This document shows, piece by piece, positions 55,313 through 64,000 of a stretch of 64,000 bases of DNA. The notes beneath the pieces were generated by a model that saw only the letters and a program-made list of their open reading frames with translations, did not search any database and had not been told where the DNA came from. The position numbers were made by a program, and so were the translations under genes. Position 1 is the first letter of the stretch; each line of letters starts with the position of its first letter. The stretch covers positions 85,861 to 149,860 of the forward strand of contig JAJDAZ010000039.1 in assembly GCA_029261595.1 (NCBI GenBank). Reading direction: 5' to 3'. The stretch comes from Nitrospinaceae bacterium (GTDB lineage: Bacteria; Nitrospinota; Nitrospinia; Nitrospinales; VA-1).

Positions 55313-55972
55313 ATGAAACAAATATATTTTTCGATACTCGCAGCAATTTTGATTAATTTTTTACACGTGGCCGCACCCGGCGCCCAAACCGCCGATGCCC
55401 TCTATCAAAAAGCCGCCCAGTTGGACGAGGACGGTTTTTTAGAAGAAGCGGTCGGGACCTGGGAACAAGTGCTAGAGGCCCAACCGGAAAAAAAACTTGA
55501 AACGCTGACTCGGCTCAGGCTTTCCAGCACTTATATTAAATTGTCGGAAATGACCAAAGCGGTGGACGTGGGGAAACGCCTCGTCCTTTCCCAGCCGGAT
55601 CTTTTTGACGCCCAGTTTCATCTGGGAAACGCCCAGTCAAAATTAAAAAATTATCCCGAGGCCATCGAAGCCTATAAAAAAACCGTGCAACTTCGACCCG
55701 ATGAAGGTCTGGGATACATCGCCCTGTCTCTCGCCTATTTTGGCAATAAAAATCCGGATGCTGCGGTCGAACAATTACAGATGGCAAAGAAAATTTTTAA
55801 AAAGAAGAAAAATATCTCCTGGTATCGAGACGCCAGAATCATGGTTCAACAAATCAGGGGGTTCGCGCCTTACCCGCCCAATTTTGCCGACCTGTGGCTG
55901 GCAAATAATATCGATCTGGTACGCAATACCTATGAAAAGAATGTATTTAATCCGGAGGACATTAAAAGTTAA
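55313..55972 (+). CDS. Secreted TPR protein
   Basis: The 219-aa protein has a signal peptide (IYFSILAAILINFLHVAAPG) and about three to four TPR units, the clearest being FDAQFHLGNAQSKLKNYPEA and IEAYKKTVQLRPDEGLGYI. The C-terminal 60 residues are a different, basic fold. It is probably a periplasmic scaffold. Follows glnD on the same strand and ends before a strong hairpin. Confidence 0.8.
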   Translation: MKQIYFSILAAILINFLHVAAPGAQTADALYQKAAQLDEDGFLEEAVGTWEQVLEAQPEKKLETLTRLRLSSTYIKLSEMTKAVDVGKRLVLSQPDLFDAQFHLGNAQSKLKNYPEAIEAYKKTVQLRPDEGLGYIALSLAYFGNKNPDAAVEQLQMAKKIFKKKKNISWYRDARIMVQQIRGFAPYPPNFADLWLANNIDLVRNTYEKNVFNPEDIKS

Positions 55973-56094
55973 TCATCCAAATACCTATAGCCATTGGCGC
56001 ACGATTTTCAAATTAACAAAAATTAATCTTCGGTTAATACTCAATTAATCCTGAAAATTTATAATTGTTTTATTACTTTTTCTTCTCCTTTTGG

Positions 56095-56129
56095 GGGGGT
56101 GGGTGCGATGCCACGATCGTCCCACCCCC
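56095..56129 (+). terminator. GC-rich hairpin after the TPR gene
   Basis: GGGGGTGGG (56095-56103) and CCCACCCCC (56121-56129) are perfect, with a 17-base loop that holds an inner CGAT dyad. Only a short T stretch follows, so termination may depend on the stem. On the other strand it would read into nothing coding. Confidence 0.6.
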
Positions 56130-56265
56130 TCCTCCTTTTGACCCAAAACTTCTGTAAAACCATCTTCTTTTCCTTGAGGCCCCAGGGCAATAAAACAAGC
56201 GCCATTTTTTTTCGTAAACCCTTTATACTATTTGTATTAGCTTAATTTTTGCAGGAGGCGATTTC

Positions 56266-57129
56266 ATGACCCAAAGTCTTTTAATGTGCCCTCCGGATTA
56301 TTTCGGGGTTCAGTACTCGATCAATCCCTGGATGAACAGCCAGAGGGGAAAAGTGGATTTGCGTCTGGCAAGCCAGCAATGGCAGGATTATTTTTCCCTG
56401 TTGCAAAAATTTGCAACAATCAGGCTCATTGATCCTGAACCTCATGTTCCCGACCTTGTTTTTACTGCAAATGCCGGATTGATCCTGGGAAACAAGTTTG
56501 TCCAAAGCAATTTTAAGCACAAAGAAAGACGTTCGGAGGAACCTCTTTTCCGGGAATGGTTTCAATCTCAAGGATATGAAGGGCTTGCATTGCCAGATTC
56601 CATCTATTTTGAGGGCGCCGGGGACACGCTCTTTCAGAAGGGAGCCAATTTGCTGTGGGCCGGGCACGGGTTTCGCACCGATCGCAGCGCCCACGCCATC
56701 TTAAAGAAGGATTTTCGCATCGAGGTCGTTTCCCTTCGCCTGGTGGACCCCAGGTTTTATCATTTGGACACCTGTTTTTGCCCTTTAGAGGACGGCGGCG
56801 CCCTGTATTACCCACAAGCCTTCGATTCGGAATCACTCAAATTGATTGAGGAGCATACGGCTCCGGAAAAGCGGATCACGGTATCGGATGAGGACGCCTC
56901 TCATTTTGCCTGCAATTCGGTTTTGTTGGATAGAAATATCATCATGAATTACGCCAGCGCCAAATTGGAAAGTCAGCTCAATAAAGCGGGTTATTCGGTT
57001 TACATATGTCCGGTGACCGAGTTCATGAAAGCCGGAGGAGCGAATAAATGCCTGACTTTTAATCTCGATCCCTTTCAGGAAAACAAAAACCAGGGCATTA
57101 AAAAAAATAAAATGCCATTGGCTGTCTGA
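56266..57129 (+). CDS. Amidinotransferase/dimethylargininase-fold enzyme
   Basis: The 287-aa protein has the five-bladed propeller family's active-site pattern: Asp63 in PDLVFTANAGLI, Glu116 in YFEGAGD, His166 in YHLDTC and Cys262 in AGGANKCLTF. Members act on guanidino groups (arginine deiminase, dimethylargininase, glycine amidinotransferase). The Cys-His pair supports a working thiol enzyme. GGAGG supports the start, and TATACT at 56224 is a possible -10. Substrate not decided. Confidence 0.87.
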   Translation: MTQSLLMCPPDYFGVQYSINPWMNSQRGKVDLRLASQQWQDYFSLLQKFATIRLIDPEPHVPDLVFTANAGLILGNKFVQSNFKHKERRSEEPLFREWFQSQGYEGLALPDSIYFEGAGDTLFQKGANLLWAGHGFRTDRSAHAILKKDFRIEVVSLRLVDPRFYHLDTCFCPLEDGGALYYPQAFDSESLKLIEEHTAPEKRITVSDEDASHFACNSVLLDRNIIMNYASAKLESQLNKAGYSVYICPVTEFMKAGGANKCLTFNLDPFQENKNQGIKKNKMPLAV

Positions 57130-57158
57130 ACGTGGCGCTCCGGGCGTCTTCAGTTTTT

Positions 57159-57209
57159 TTTGATTTAAGTTCAAATTTCCAGGAAATTGGGTTAAAATCT
57201 TAAATCAAA
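57159..57209 (+). repeat. Nested hairpin
   Basis: TTTGATTTAAG (57159-57169) and CTTAAATCAAA (57199-57209) are perfect arms; the interior AAATTTCC/GGAAATT forms a second stem. It lies 66 bases before the next gene and after a T-rich stretch, so could be a terminator or a regulator site. Confidence 0.5.
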
Positions 57210-57275
57210 AGCTTGGAATGCATTTTATAAGAAAGGGTTTGCCGTTTATCTCCGGTTTATCACTCAAGCCTCTCC

Positions 57276-57794
57276 ATGAGCAATAATCAATTAAAAGAGA
57301 ATCGAACCCTGTTTGGGATGAGTGTTTTGCTCATCTTCACGTTTATTTTTTCCCTTGCCGGGGCCAGTAATCTGAGCCGGTTCGAATTGATGGATGGCAG
57401 CGTCATTCAAGGCCAGGTTTTGTCTCATTCAGGGGGAGTGTATAAAATCAATTCCGATGTTTTAGGGACCGTTTCCCTTTCGGAGGAAAAAGTCAGGTCG
57501 ATCCAACCGGTTGAAACGTCGAATTCTAAAGCGGCAAATGGCATAGAGCCGAAAGAACAGACACCCGGGGCTCAAAAAATCGACCAGATGCAGGACCGGA
57601 TGCTGAACGATCCGGAAACCGTCCGGTTGATCCAGGAATTGGAGAACAATCCCTCGGTGCAACAAATCCTGCAGGATGAAGAACTCATGCAGGCCATAGC
57701 CCAGGGCAACCTTAATCGGTTGGGCCAGGACCCAAAAATTAAAAACTTGATGAATAACAAGACCGTCGGGAAAATCATTGAAAAAAATCAATGA
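57276..57794 (+). CDS. Secreted/periplasmic small protein
   Basis: This 172-aa protein has a signal or anchor segment (MSVLLIFTFIFSLAGA, near residues 15-30), a short beta domain (FELMDGSVIQGQVLSHSGGV, as in small Lsm-like envelope proteins) and a C-terminal STI1-like helical part (LIQELENNPSVQQILQDEEL). Domain calls are tentative. It precedes orn by 60 bases. Confidence 0.65.
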   Translation: MSNNQLKENRTLFGMSVLLIFTFIFSLAGASNLSRFELMDGSVIQGQVLSHSGGVYKINSDVLGTVSLSEEKVRSIQPVETSNSKAANGIEPKEQTPGAQKIDQMQDRMLNDPETVRLIQELENNPSVQQILQDEELMQAIAQGNLNRLGQDPKIKNLMNNKTVGKIIEKNQ

Positions 57795-57854
57795 GTTAAC
57801 AACCCGTCAAGCCATCAGAAAAACCGCAAGCGCCTCCCACTATCGGATAAAATT

Positions 57855-58439
57855 ATGAGCAAACGATCGTCGAACAATATGGTTTGGATGGATCTGGAGA
57901 TGACAGGCCTGGATCCTGATAAAGAACTCATCATAGAAATCGCCACCCTGGTTACAGACGGTGAATTGAATATTCTTGAAGAAGGCCCTTGCCTGGCCAT
58001 CAAACAAAGCAATGCGATTTTATCCCGAATGGATGCGTGGAATACCACCACACACCAAGCGTCCGGGTTGACCGAAAGGGTGATGGCTTCCAAAATCTCC
58101 AGTCGGGACGCGGAGCTGGCCACACTCGATTTCATCAAACAATACTGTTCCCCAGAGACCTCGCCTCTGTGCGGCAGTTCCATTGGCCAGGACCGCCGGT
58201 TTCTGGTCAAATATATGCCGGAACTGCACGATTACCTGCATTACCGTAGTGTCGATGTCACCACCGTCAAGGAGCTGGTCAAACGCTGGTATCCCAAGGG
58301 GCCAAATTTTCCCAAGAAAAGCGGGGCTCACCTTGCCAGTATTGATGTGCGGGAATCACTGGAGGAACTGATTTTTTTCCGCGAGCATTATTTTGTCAAC
58401 GGCATACCCATTCTGACCAGCAACGAAACAACTTCCTGA
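57855..58439 (+). CDS. orn: Oligoribonuclease
   Basis: Orn is the 3'-5' exonuclease that finishes RNA decay to mononucleotides. The 194-aa protein has exo motif I DLEMTGLDPDKELIIEIA, motif II SSIGQDRRFL and motif III HLASIDVRESLEEL with the DEDDh residues. Length normal. Confidence 0.95.
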   Translation: MSKRSSNNMVWMDLEMTGLDPDKELIIEIATLVTDGELNILEEGPCLAIKQSNAILSRMDAWNTTTHQASGLTERVMASKISSRDAELATLDFIKQYCSPETSPLCGSSIGQDRRFLVKYMPELHDYLHYRSVDVTTVKELVKRWYPKGPNFPKKSGAHLASIDVRESLEELIFFREHYFVNGIPILTSNETTS

Positions 58440-58445
58440 GATATC

Positions 58446-58715
58446 ATGAACAAAGGCACTCTTTTAACCATTGGGTTTCTAGTTTTTGTCAGCTACCTTT
58501 CTTTCACAATGATCTGGACAGGCAATAAATTCCAGTGTCATGCGTGCATTGTTTTTAAAGACAAAGAAGTCTGCCAGACCGTCAAGGGAATGGAAAAAGA
58601 AGAAACCATGATGACCGCCATCAGCACCGCTTGTGCCGGATCGGCCAACGGCATGACCGAATCCATCGCCTGTCAGGCAAAACCCCCGACCAAAATGGAG
58701 TGCAAGACGCTGTAA
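58446..58715 (+). CDS. Small cysteine-containing membrane-anchored protein
   Basis: This 89-aa protein has one N-terminal hydrophobic segment (TLLTIGFLVFVSYLSFTMIW) and five cysteines, as FQCHACIVF, EVCQTV, ACAGSAN, IACQAK and MECKTL give C-x2-C and spaced single Cys. It starts six bases after orn. It may form periplasmic disulfides. Unknown family. Confidence 0.6.
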   Translation: MNKGTLLTIGFLVFVSYLSFTMIWTGNKFQCHACIVFKDKEVCQTVKGMEKEETMMTAISTACAGSANGMTESIACQAKPPTKMECKTL

Positions 58716-58787
58716 ACTCCGTCATTCCCCTCTCATTGCAACCTGAATCGACTTTAAAACTTTTATTTTTTGATGAGGTCACAGACC

Positions 58788-59804
58788 ATGAACGATGATT
58801 TGTCTCCAGAAAAAATCATGCAACTCGGCCTGGGTTTCTGGGGTTCTAAAACCCTGTTGAGTGCTATTGAGCTGGGTTTGTACACTAAAATCGCCGAAAC
58901 GGGTCCTCTGGACTGCGAAGCCCTCAGTCAGGCTCTTGAAATTCACTCCCGGTCCGCCAGCGATTTTTTCGATGCCTTAGTCGCTTTGGGCATGTTGAAT
59001 CGAGATCAGGGTCTGTACTCGAATACGACGGAAACCGATTTATTTCTCGACCGGGAAAAACCGTCCTACGTGGGCGGGATGCTGGAAATGGCTAACCACC
59101 GGCTTTATAAATTCTGGGGGTCGTTGACCGAAGGGCTTAAAAACGGGCAACCGCAAAACGAAATCAAGAGTGGTGGAGAAGGATTGTTCGATGCTGTTTA
59201 CGGAAACCCCGCGACTTTGAAAGAATTTCTCAAAGGGATGACCGGGCTAAGCATGGGTGCTAATGTCGAGGTGGCGCGAAAATTTCCCTGGAAAGAGTAT
59301 AAGACGTTCATGGATATCGGCGGTGCCGAGGGCGGCCTGACCGCGCAAGTGGCTTTGGCGCATCCGCACATCACCGGAGGCGTTTTTGACTTGCCGGTCG
59401 TGCATCCTTTTTTCGAAGAGTATGTCGAATCGTTTGGGCTGGAAGACCGGTTGGAATTTCGACCGGGCAATTTTTTCGAAGGATTTTTCCCAAAAGCCGA
59501 TGTCTTGGCCATGGGGCATATTCTCCACGACTGGAACATCGATGAAAAACGTGAATTGATCGACAAGGCCTACAAAGCCCTTCCCGAGGGTGGGGCTTTG
59601 ATCGTCATTGAATCGATCATAGATGATGATCGCCGGGAAAACGCCTTCGGATTATTGATGAGCCTCAACATGCTGATCGAAACTCCCGGCGGGTTTGACT
59701 TCACCGGAGCCGATTGCCAGGGCTGGCTTAAGGACGCGGGCTTTCGCGAAACGCGATCGGAACACCTCATTGGTCCGGCTTCCATGGTGATCGGGATTAA
59801 ATGA
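58788..59804 (+). CDS. O-methyltransferase (plant/acetylserotonin OMT-like)
   Basis: The 338-aa protein has an N-terminal helical dimerisation domain (about 1-110) and a C-terminal SAM domain with [16 protein letters not shown] and [16 protein letters not shown], the His-Asp-Trp of the small-molecule O-methyltransferase family. ATG 58788 has GAGGT nine bases ahead; a weaker in-frame ATG lies upstream. Substrate unknown; it may methylate a phenolic or polyketide-type compound. It converges on the leftward polysaccharide operon. Confidence 0.85.
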   Translation: MNDDLSPEKIMQLGLGFWGSKTLLSAIELGLYTKIAETGPLDCEALSQALEIHSRSASDFFDALVALGMLNRDQGLYSNTTETDLFLDREKPSYVGGMLEMANHRLYKFWGSLTEGLKNGQPQNEIKSGGEGLFDAVYGNPATLKEFLKGMTGLSMGANVEVARKFPWKEYKTFMDIGGAEGGLTAQVALAHPHITGGVFDLPVVHPFFEEYVESFGLEDRLEFRPGNFFEGFFPKADVLAMGHILHDWNIDEKRELIDKAYKALPEGGALIVIESIIDDDRRENAFGLLMSLNMLIETPGGFDFTGADCQGWLKDAGFRETRSEHLIGPASMVIGIK

Positions 59805-59837
59805 TCGCGGTCAAAACCCTCCCTCCAGTTTTTCATA

Positions 59838-60923
59838 TCAGGTTTCGATCAACCCACGCATTTTTTCCAGGAAGATTTCTTTGCTGAATTGCCCGGCCCG
59901 TTGTTCGCAGGATTCCCGCATGCTGAGAGCCCGTTTAGCGTCCAGTTCCTGAACCGCATCGATCAAGTCTTCCGGGGAGGGGCTGGCTGGGATCAAAATT
60001 CCAGTTTCGTTATCGGTGATGGTTTCCAGTAACCCGCCTTCGGCCACTCCCAGTACGGGTTTTCCCGCAGCTAAAGACTCCACCGGAGAAATGCCAAAAT
60101 CCTCATCTCTGGGGATGTAGATACTGGCGATGCATTTCCCCAATAACTCCTGCAATTTCCGGTCATCGACCGCACCGACGAAGGTGATGTTCTTTTTTCC
60201 TTCGGCCATTTTTTTAAGTTTTTCCAATTCGGAGCCGGTTGAGGCGATGACCAGGCGTTTGTCGGGCATTTGAAGGAAAGCTTGGACGACGATATCCATG
60301 CGTTTTAAAGGGTCCAAACGGGCGAAGGAAAAATAATAATCTTCCTGCCCCAACCATTGAAAGTTTTGCGTGTCGCAGGGAGGGTGAATGATGATCGATT
60401 CTTTGTGTAAATATTTTTTTATTCTTTTCTGGATATTGATGGAATTGGCGACAATCATGTCCATCTTATTGATGGCGGATTCAAACAACGGTTGAAAGCA
60501 CAGGTTGAAGGCGCGGTGGTTCAGTTGCTGACTGAAAGACAGGGAGGAAAGCCGGTAGTCTTTCAGGTCGTATAAAGAGCGCGGGGGCGTGTGACAATAA
60601 TAAATATTCTTTCCTTCACGATGGTTATGGACCGCGAGCGGCGAGTCCTGGCCGCTGTATATCACCGTTTGGTATTTTTTCAGGAACCGGGTTTGACAAC
60701 AAAACCCGTACAATCGTTTGACTGTGCGCCACCCCCATAAACGAGAGGGTACTTTAAGGTCAACGCAATTTCCCGATATGTTGCTAAGGTCGAAACCGTG
60801 ATCTGATTTTGTGCCAAAGGCCAGGTCCAGTTTCAATCCCTTGCACAGGGTAAGGATCAAACGTTCCCCGCCGCCTTTAAAGGCGAATGAATCGTGCACC
60901 ACAATGGCATTACTGCGAGTCAC
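59838..60923 (-). CDS. Glycosyltransferase, GT4-like
   Basis: The 361-aa protein has the GT-B fold features: a start with glycine-rich loop SFAFKGGGERLI, FARLDPLKRMDIVVQA in the second Rossmann domain and the E-x7-E motif in DEDFGISPVESLAAGKPV. It would add a sugar, probably to a lipid-linked O-antigen or exopolysaccharide, at the inner membrane. It is the last gene of the leftward operon, overlapping the flippase gene by 14 bases. Confidence 0.9.
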   Translation of the reverse strand: MTRSNAIVVHDSFAFKGGGERLILTLCKGLKLDLAFGTKSDHGFDLSNISGNCVDLKVPSRLWGWRTVKRLYGFCCQTRFLKKYQTVIYSGQDSPLAVHNHREGKNIYYCHTPPRSLYDLKDYRLSSLSFSQQLNHRAFNLCFQPLFESAINKMDMIVANSINIQKRIKKYLHKESIIIHPPCDTQNFQWLGQEDYYFSFARLDPLKRMDIVVQAFLQMPDKRLVIASTGSELEKLKKMAEGKKNITFVGAVDDRKLQELLGKCIASIYIPRDEDFGISPVESLAAGKPVLGVAEGGLLETITDNETGILIPASPSPEDLIDAVQELDAKRALSMRESCEQRAGQFSKEIFLEKMRGLIET

Positions 60924-62130
60924 TTTCAGTTTTTCTCCCCTTCATGTACCAGGAAACAATTCCCGACCCCATAAAGACCAATAAAAATGCTTCCGTAACA
61001 ATGGTTCCAATGGCCGCGCCCTTGGGGCCATGAATCGGTATCAGGACATAATTCAACGCCATGTTCAACACGGCCGCTAAAATCGCGCCCAGGGCATAAT
61101 GGTTTTCCCGGTCAATGGACAGGGCGGCCTGGGTCAGGACGATATTGGGAACCATAAAAAATAATGAGAGCAACAACCAGGTTATTATTCCAGACCCCGG
61201 CTGGTAGTCCGAACCAAAACACAATTTAATGATGTCCTCGCCCAGTAAAATTCCCAGAGGAACGATACAAAGAGAGAGGGCTCCCGCAAAAGAAAACAGT
61301 TTGCCTGTCAGCTTAACAAATTTCTCCGGATGGTTCGCGTGCAAGCGGAGTTCCCGGAAAAAAACATTGGCAATGGGAAAAAGAATGAGGACGACGCCTT
61401 CCAAGATTCTGGAGGAAGCGGCATAAAACCCGACGTCGTTTAAGGATTCGCCCATGTGCTTTAGCATCACGATGTCGATTTTGAAATAGATCAGGGTGGC
61501 AATTTCGATCGTCAACAAAGCGCCAATGGACCGGTACAGCCGGGAATTGGGTTTGACGATGAGAATATTTTTAAGAGAGACCGAGCGTTGAAACATCAAT
61601 GCAAGTAGAAACCCCGCGATTGATCCGAGGAATATCCAGTTCAGTTGAAAAGATATCAGGTAAAGTAATCCAATCACTCCGATGCCGGTCAGGGAACGGG
61701 CGATGACTCGCCACCAGGCTTCCCGGTTAAAATCGCCTTTTCCCTTTAAGACGGATGATATGTAGTTGGTGGCGGTTCCAAGACCGAATGCTGAAATGGC
61801 AAGTATCAGGTAGGCTTTGTCCTGAACCGGCAATAGAGCGGTGATCAGGAGCCCCATGGCCGTGACCGATAGTAAATGGCCCAGGGCTAAGGGGAGCAGT
61901 TGTTCTGTTTTTATGGGCAGGGAGGGGGACGTGTGTTCACGGAACAAAAGGGTCTTAAATCCACCGTCCTGGAGGATGGCGAAAAGCGCGGCCAATGTGA
62001 TGATGTAACTGTACCTGCCAAACGTTTCAGGACCGAACGACCGGGCCAGGAAAAAAGTCATCAGCATGGAGACCCCCGCAACGTAGACGGTGGCCAGCCA
62101 TTGAGCGCTTAAGGATCGAACAAGAGTCAT
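60910..62130 (-). CDS. Oligosaccharide flippase (Wzx-like) B
   Basis: This 406-aa polytopic membrane protein has about 12 hydrophobic helices and the polysaccharide-synthesis (Wzx/MATE-like) pattern FFLARSFGPETFGRYSYI near the start. It would flip an undecaprenyl-linked repeat unit outward. It overlaps the flippase A gene by four bases and the glycosyltransferase gene by 14. Confidence 0.87.
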   Translation of the reverse strand: MTLVRSLSAQWLATVYVAGVSMLMTFFLARSFGPETFGRYSYIITLAALFAILQDGGFKTLLFREHTSPSLPIKTEQLLPLALGHLLSVTAMGLLITALLPVQDKAYLILAISAFGLGTATNYISSVLKGKGDFNREAWWRVIARSLTGIGVIGLLYLISFQLNWIFLGSIAGFLLALMFQRSVSLKNILIVKPNSRLYRSIGALLTIEIATLIYFKIDIVMLKHMGESLNDVGFYAASSRILEGVVLILFPIANVFFRELRLHANHPEKFVKLTGKLFSFAGALSLCIVPLGILLGEDIIKLCFGSDYQPGSGIITWLLLSLFFMVPNIVLTQAALSIDRENHYALGAILAAVLNMALNYVLIPIHGPKGAAIGTIVTEAFLLVFMGSGIVSWYMKGRKTESDSQ

Positions 62131-63371
62131 GGGGAGGCAAGGGGACTGCGGGACCGGAGAACATACCAGGACAGGGTTCCAGCCAGAATCAACCCGATGG
62201 AATAAAGCACCATTTTTGCGATTGTGAGGGCTGAGTCGTGGAAATTAAAAATAAGAATTAACATCATTCCCACTCCCATCGCGAGAGGCCAGAGGAATTT
62301 GAATTCGGACCGGGCCAGACAATAGGTGAAGATAACGTTTGCAACCGCAAGCATGGCCATTCCCAGACTGATGACGGTCAGCAACTCGGCTCCCGCCAGA
62401 TATTTTTCTCCGAACAGCAGGGTGATGATGTGTTCCGGCCAAAGAGTGCAGGCGAGGGCAAAGCTACCCCCCAAAAGACCGGTCAAACCCAGGCTGACCC
62501 AAAGGATGCGCGAGTCCTCTTTCCCGGCTGTCTCGGCTTTCGCCGCTTCGGGAAAAAGAACGATAATGAGAACTCCGGGAAGAAATAAGGCGATCCGCCC
62601 TAAAATTGCGGCGATCGAGTAAAGACCGGCCTCTTCCGGCGAACAATAATGTTTTACCAAAACAATGTCGAGGTTTCCAAGGACCATGACCAAAGTAGTG
62701 GAGAGGAAAACCGGAAAGGAGTAACGCCGCATTTCCGAAAAAATTCCATGCGGCAGGTTTTCCCGTTCGGTTTTTAGGATATCGCGTAGGAAAAAAAGTG
62801 TGATTCCAATGGCGGCCATCGTTCCGATGACTCCTGATAGAAGCGCTCCATTGACTCCCCACCCCAGAAAGAATACCAAAAGCAAACAGGATAAAAACCG
62901 GACCAGGGAAACACTGCTTCCGGAAATCCCGAAGGCGGTAAAACGATGCAAACCCTGTATTATTCCCAGTAGCACCGGGAATAACAAAGACAGGGTCAAT
63001 AGAACCAGCATGATCATGATAGGCGTTTTTGCTTCCAGATGCAGGAAGCTTTGTAGCCAGGGAATCGCGGCCAAACCGACCAGAAACAGGACGCCGGAAA
63101 TGAACGTCATCCCCCGAAAACCTTCTGCCAACAGGTTCTTGACTTGACCCAGGCCATTTTCTTCCAATTTAACTGTGTAGCGGGAAAATACCAGGGGGAG
63201 GACCGCCACTGGAGCGGCAAGAATAACGGCCATTGAGTTTAATGCGTTGAAGCTACCGTAATCCACCGTGGACAAAGCTCTTCCGGCGACCAGCTGAAAA
63301 AGATAATTGAAAATATTACTGGAATTCAAAAGAACCAGAATGAGCATGTTGTTGCGTAAAAATCTACGCAC
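62127..63371 (-). CDS. Oligosaccharide flippase (Wzx-like) A
   Basis: The 414-aa protein has about 12 hydrophobic helices and the family pattern FQLVAGRALSTVDYGSFNAL. A GTG start at 63371 overlaps the previous gene by eight bases. Two adjacent flippase genes suggest two repeat units or a paired transporter; the two are not near-identical. Confidence 0.87.
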   Translation of the reverse strand: MRRFLRNNMLILVLLNSSNIFNYLFQLVAGRALSTVDYGSFNALNSMAVILAAPVAVLPLVFSRYTVKLEENGLGQVKNLLAEGFRGMTFISGVLFLVGLAAIPWLQSFLHLEAKTPIMIMLVLLTLSLLFPVLLGIIQGLHRFTAFGISGSSVSLVRFLSCLLLVFFLGWGVNGALLSGVIGTMAAIGITLFFLRDILKTERENLPHGIFSEMRRYSFPVFLSTTLVMVLGNLDIVLVKHYCSPEEAGLYSIAAILGRIALFLPGVLIIVLFPEAAKAETAGKEDSRILWVSLGLTGLLGGSFALACTLWPEHIITLLFGEKYLAGAELLTVISLGMAMLAVANVIFTYCLARSEFKFLWPLAMGVGMMLILIFNFHDSALTIAKMVLYSIGLILAGTLSWYVLRSRSPLASP

Positions 63372-63999
63372 GAGAGGTGCCTTCTCCCGTAGATATCATT
63401 TCATCTTTTTTGTTTTGGTTTTGATTTCGAAAATGTTTGATTTCAAGAAACACACCGACCACGAGCATGTAATATCCGACCACTGCAATTTGTTCGGCTA
63501 CTGGTTTCAGTCGAATAATTAAGAATACGGTCGATACTAACAGGGTCATTAGGAAGACGGAAATGTAGGGAGTTCCGGCACCTCTAAAAACCTTGTCGGC
63601 TAAATTTGGCCAACGCTGTTCCAGTCTGGGTTGCATATGCGGGATCAAATTTCTCCACACAAGGACTACAGCAATGCCGGCAAAGCTAAAGAAAATATCC
63701 GCACCATCTTTCCATTTTATCAAAAGCCCGATTACTGCTAATAGATACAGCCCGGTTGCTGTTGTGAGCCAAAAGCGTAATTTCCCTTTTAACAGTTTAA
63801 GCAACCATGGGATGTAAAAGTAAATCACGCCAAGTAGAGGCAGAAAGGTTTGAGTTAAATCATTTCCATGACCTAAATTAAAGCTTAGGAAACTCAGCCC
63901 AATTGCGGTTACCAGATAAAGGAATGGCGGAAACTGTTGATTGACACCGAGAACCCAATTTTTTAAAAGAGAACCATTTCCCGAGCGCCGATTGGATGC
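63364..63999 (-). CDS. Polytopic membrane protein, 5' part beyond window
   Basis: The frame is open to the right edge, so the protein is cut at its N terminus. About 211 residues with at least five hydrophobic helices are visible. It heads the operon in the visible part and overlaps the flippase by eight bases. It may be an O-antigen polymerase, a PAP2-like protein or another polysaccharide membrane protein; no motif decides. Confidence 0.65.
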   Translation of the reverse strand, partial: ASNRRSGNGSLLKNWVLGVNQQFPPFLYLVTAIGLSFLSFNLGHGNDLTQTFLPLLGVIYFYIPWLLKLLKGKLRFWLTTATGLYLLAVIGLLIKWKDGADIFFSFAGIAVVLVWRNLIPHMQPRLEQRWPNLADKVFRGAGTPYISVFLMTLLVSTVFLIIRLKPVAEQIAVVGYYMLVVGVFLEIKHFRNQNQNKKDEMISTGEGTSRA

Positions 64000-64000
64000 C

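Overview
This window reads as an ordinary chromosomal stretch of a diderm (Gram-negative) bacterium. Envelope evidence includes a YidC with a periplasmic domain, lipobox lipoproteins, an OmpA/Pal-domain protein, a PagL-like outer-membrane deacylase, a TatA/B protein, an RND exporter, mtgA and an O-antigen-type flippase/glycosyltransferase operon. Base composition looks intermediate and genes are tightly packed. The families present (DUF6178, the DUF151 bifunctional-nuclease family, a split glycine-cleavage P protein, the yidC-yidD-rnpA-rpmH block) fit a Nitrospinota or former-deltaproteobacterial lineage. That placement is an inference from gene content, not a measured one. I saw no tRNA, rRNA, CRISPR array, insertion sequence or prophage.

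Layout. 0-2 kb: the leftward rpmH-rnpA-yidD-yidC block, cut in yidC by the window edge. 2-10.5 kb: an OmpA/Pal protein, tyrS with a structured leader, a histidine-ammonia-lyase/methyltransferase pair, a single-domain ModE-like regulator and a phosphodiester-glycosidase protein. 10.5-16 kb: an orphan 309-aa gene, a HAD phosphatase, lepB-lepA and a nucleotidyltransferase. 16-19 kb: gcvT-gcvH-gcvPA, with no gcvPB in the window. 19-24 kb: an AT-richer two-gene operon of unknown lipoproteins, one of them 1296 aa, behind a promoter whose -10 element sits in a perfect 16-bp palindrome. 24-28.5 kb: two pyridine-nucleotide-disulfide oxidoreductases around a TPR protein, a small unknown protein and a Rieske-like protein that has lost both histidine ligands. 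28.5-32.6 kb: RND exporter, PagL-like protein, TatA/B. 32.9-39.5 kb: an ECF sigma/anti-sigma pair, a DUF151 protein, NAD kinase, an amidase, an SH3/M48 protease envelope cluster. 39.6-52.4 kb: purH with a short upstream ORF, a DUF6178 protein, pgeF, a Lys/Ala/Val repeat histone-like gene, an rRNA methyltransferase, mtgA, an M23 peptidase, an SplB-like radical SAM protein, dnaN and DAHP synthase. 52.5-64 kb: glnD, small secreted and TPR proteins, an amidinotransferase-fold enzyme, orn, an O-methyltransferase, then a leftward surface-polysaccharide operon (membrane protein, two flippases, GT4 glycosyltransferase) running off the right edge.

Most genes are core housekeeping or envelope functions. 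The best candidates for something undescribed are the operator-controlled lipoprotein operon at 19.2-23.9 kb, the His-less Rieske-like protein at 26.5 kb with its 90-aa neighbour, and the ammonia-lyase/methyltransferase pair at 5.4-8.0 kb. All functional statements rest on reading motifs by eye. No database search or folding program was run.
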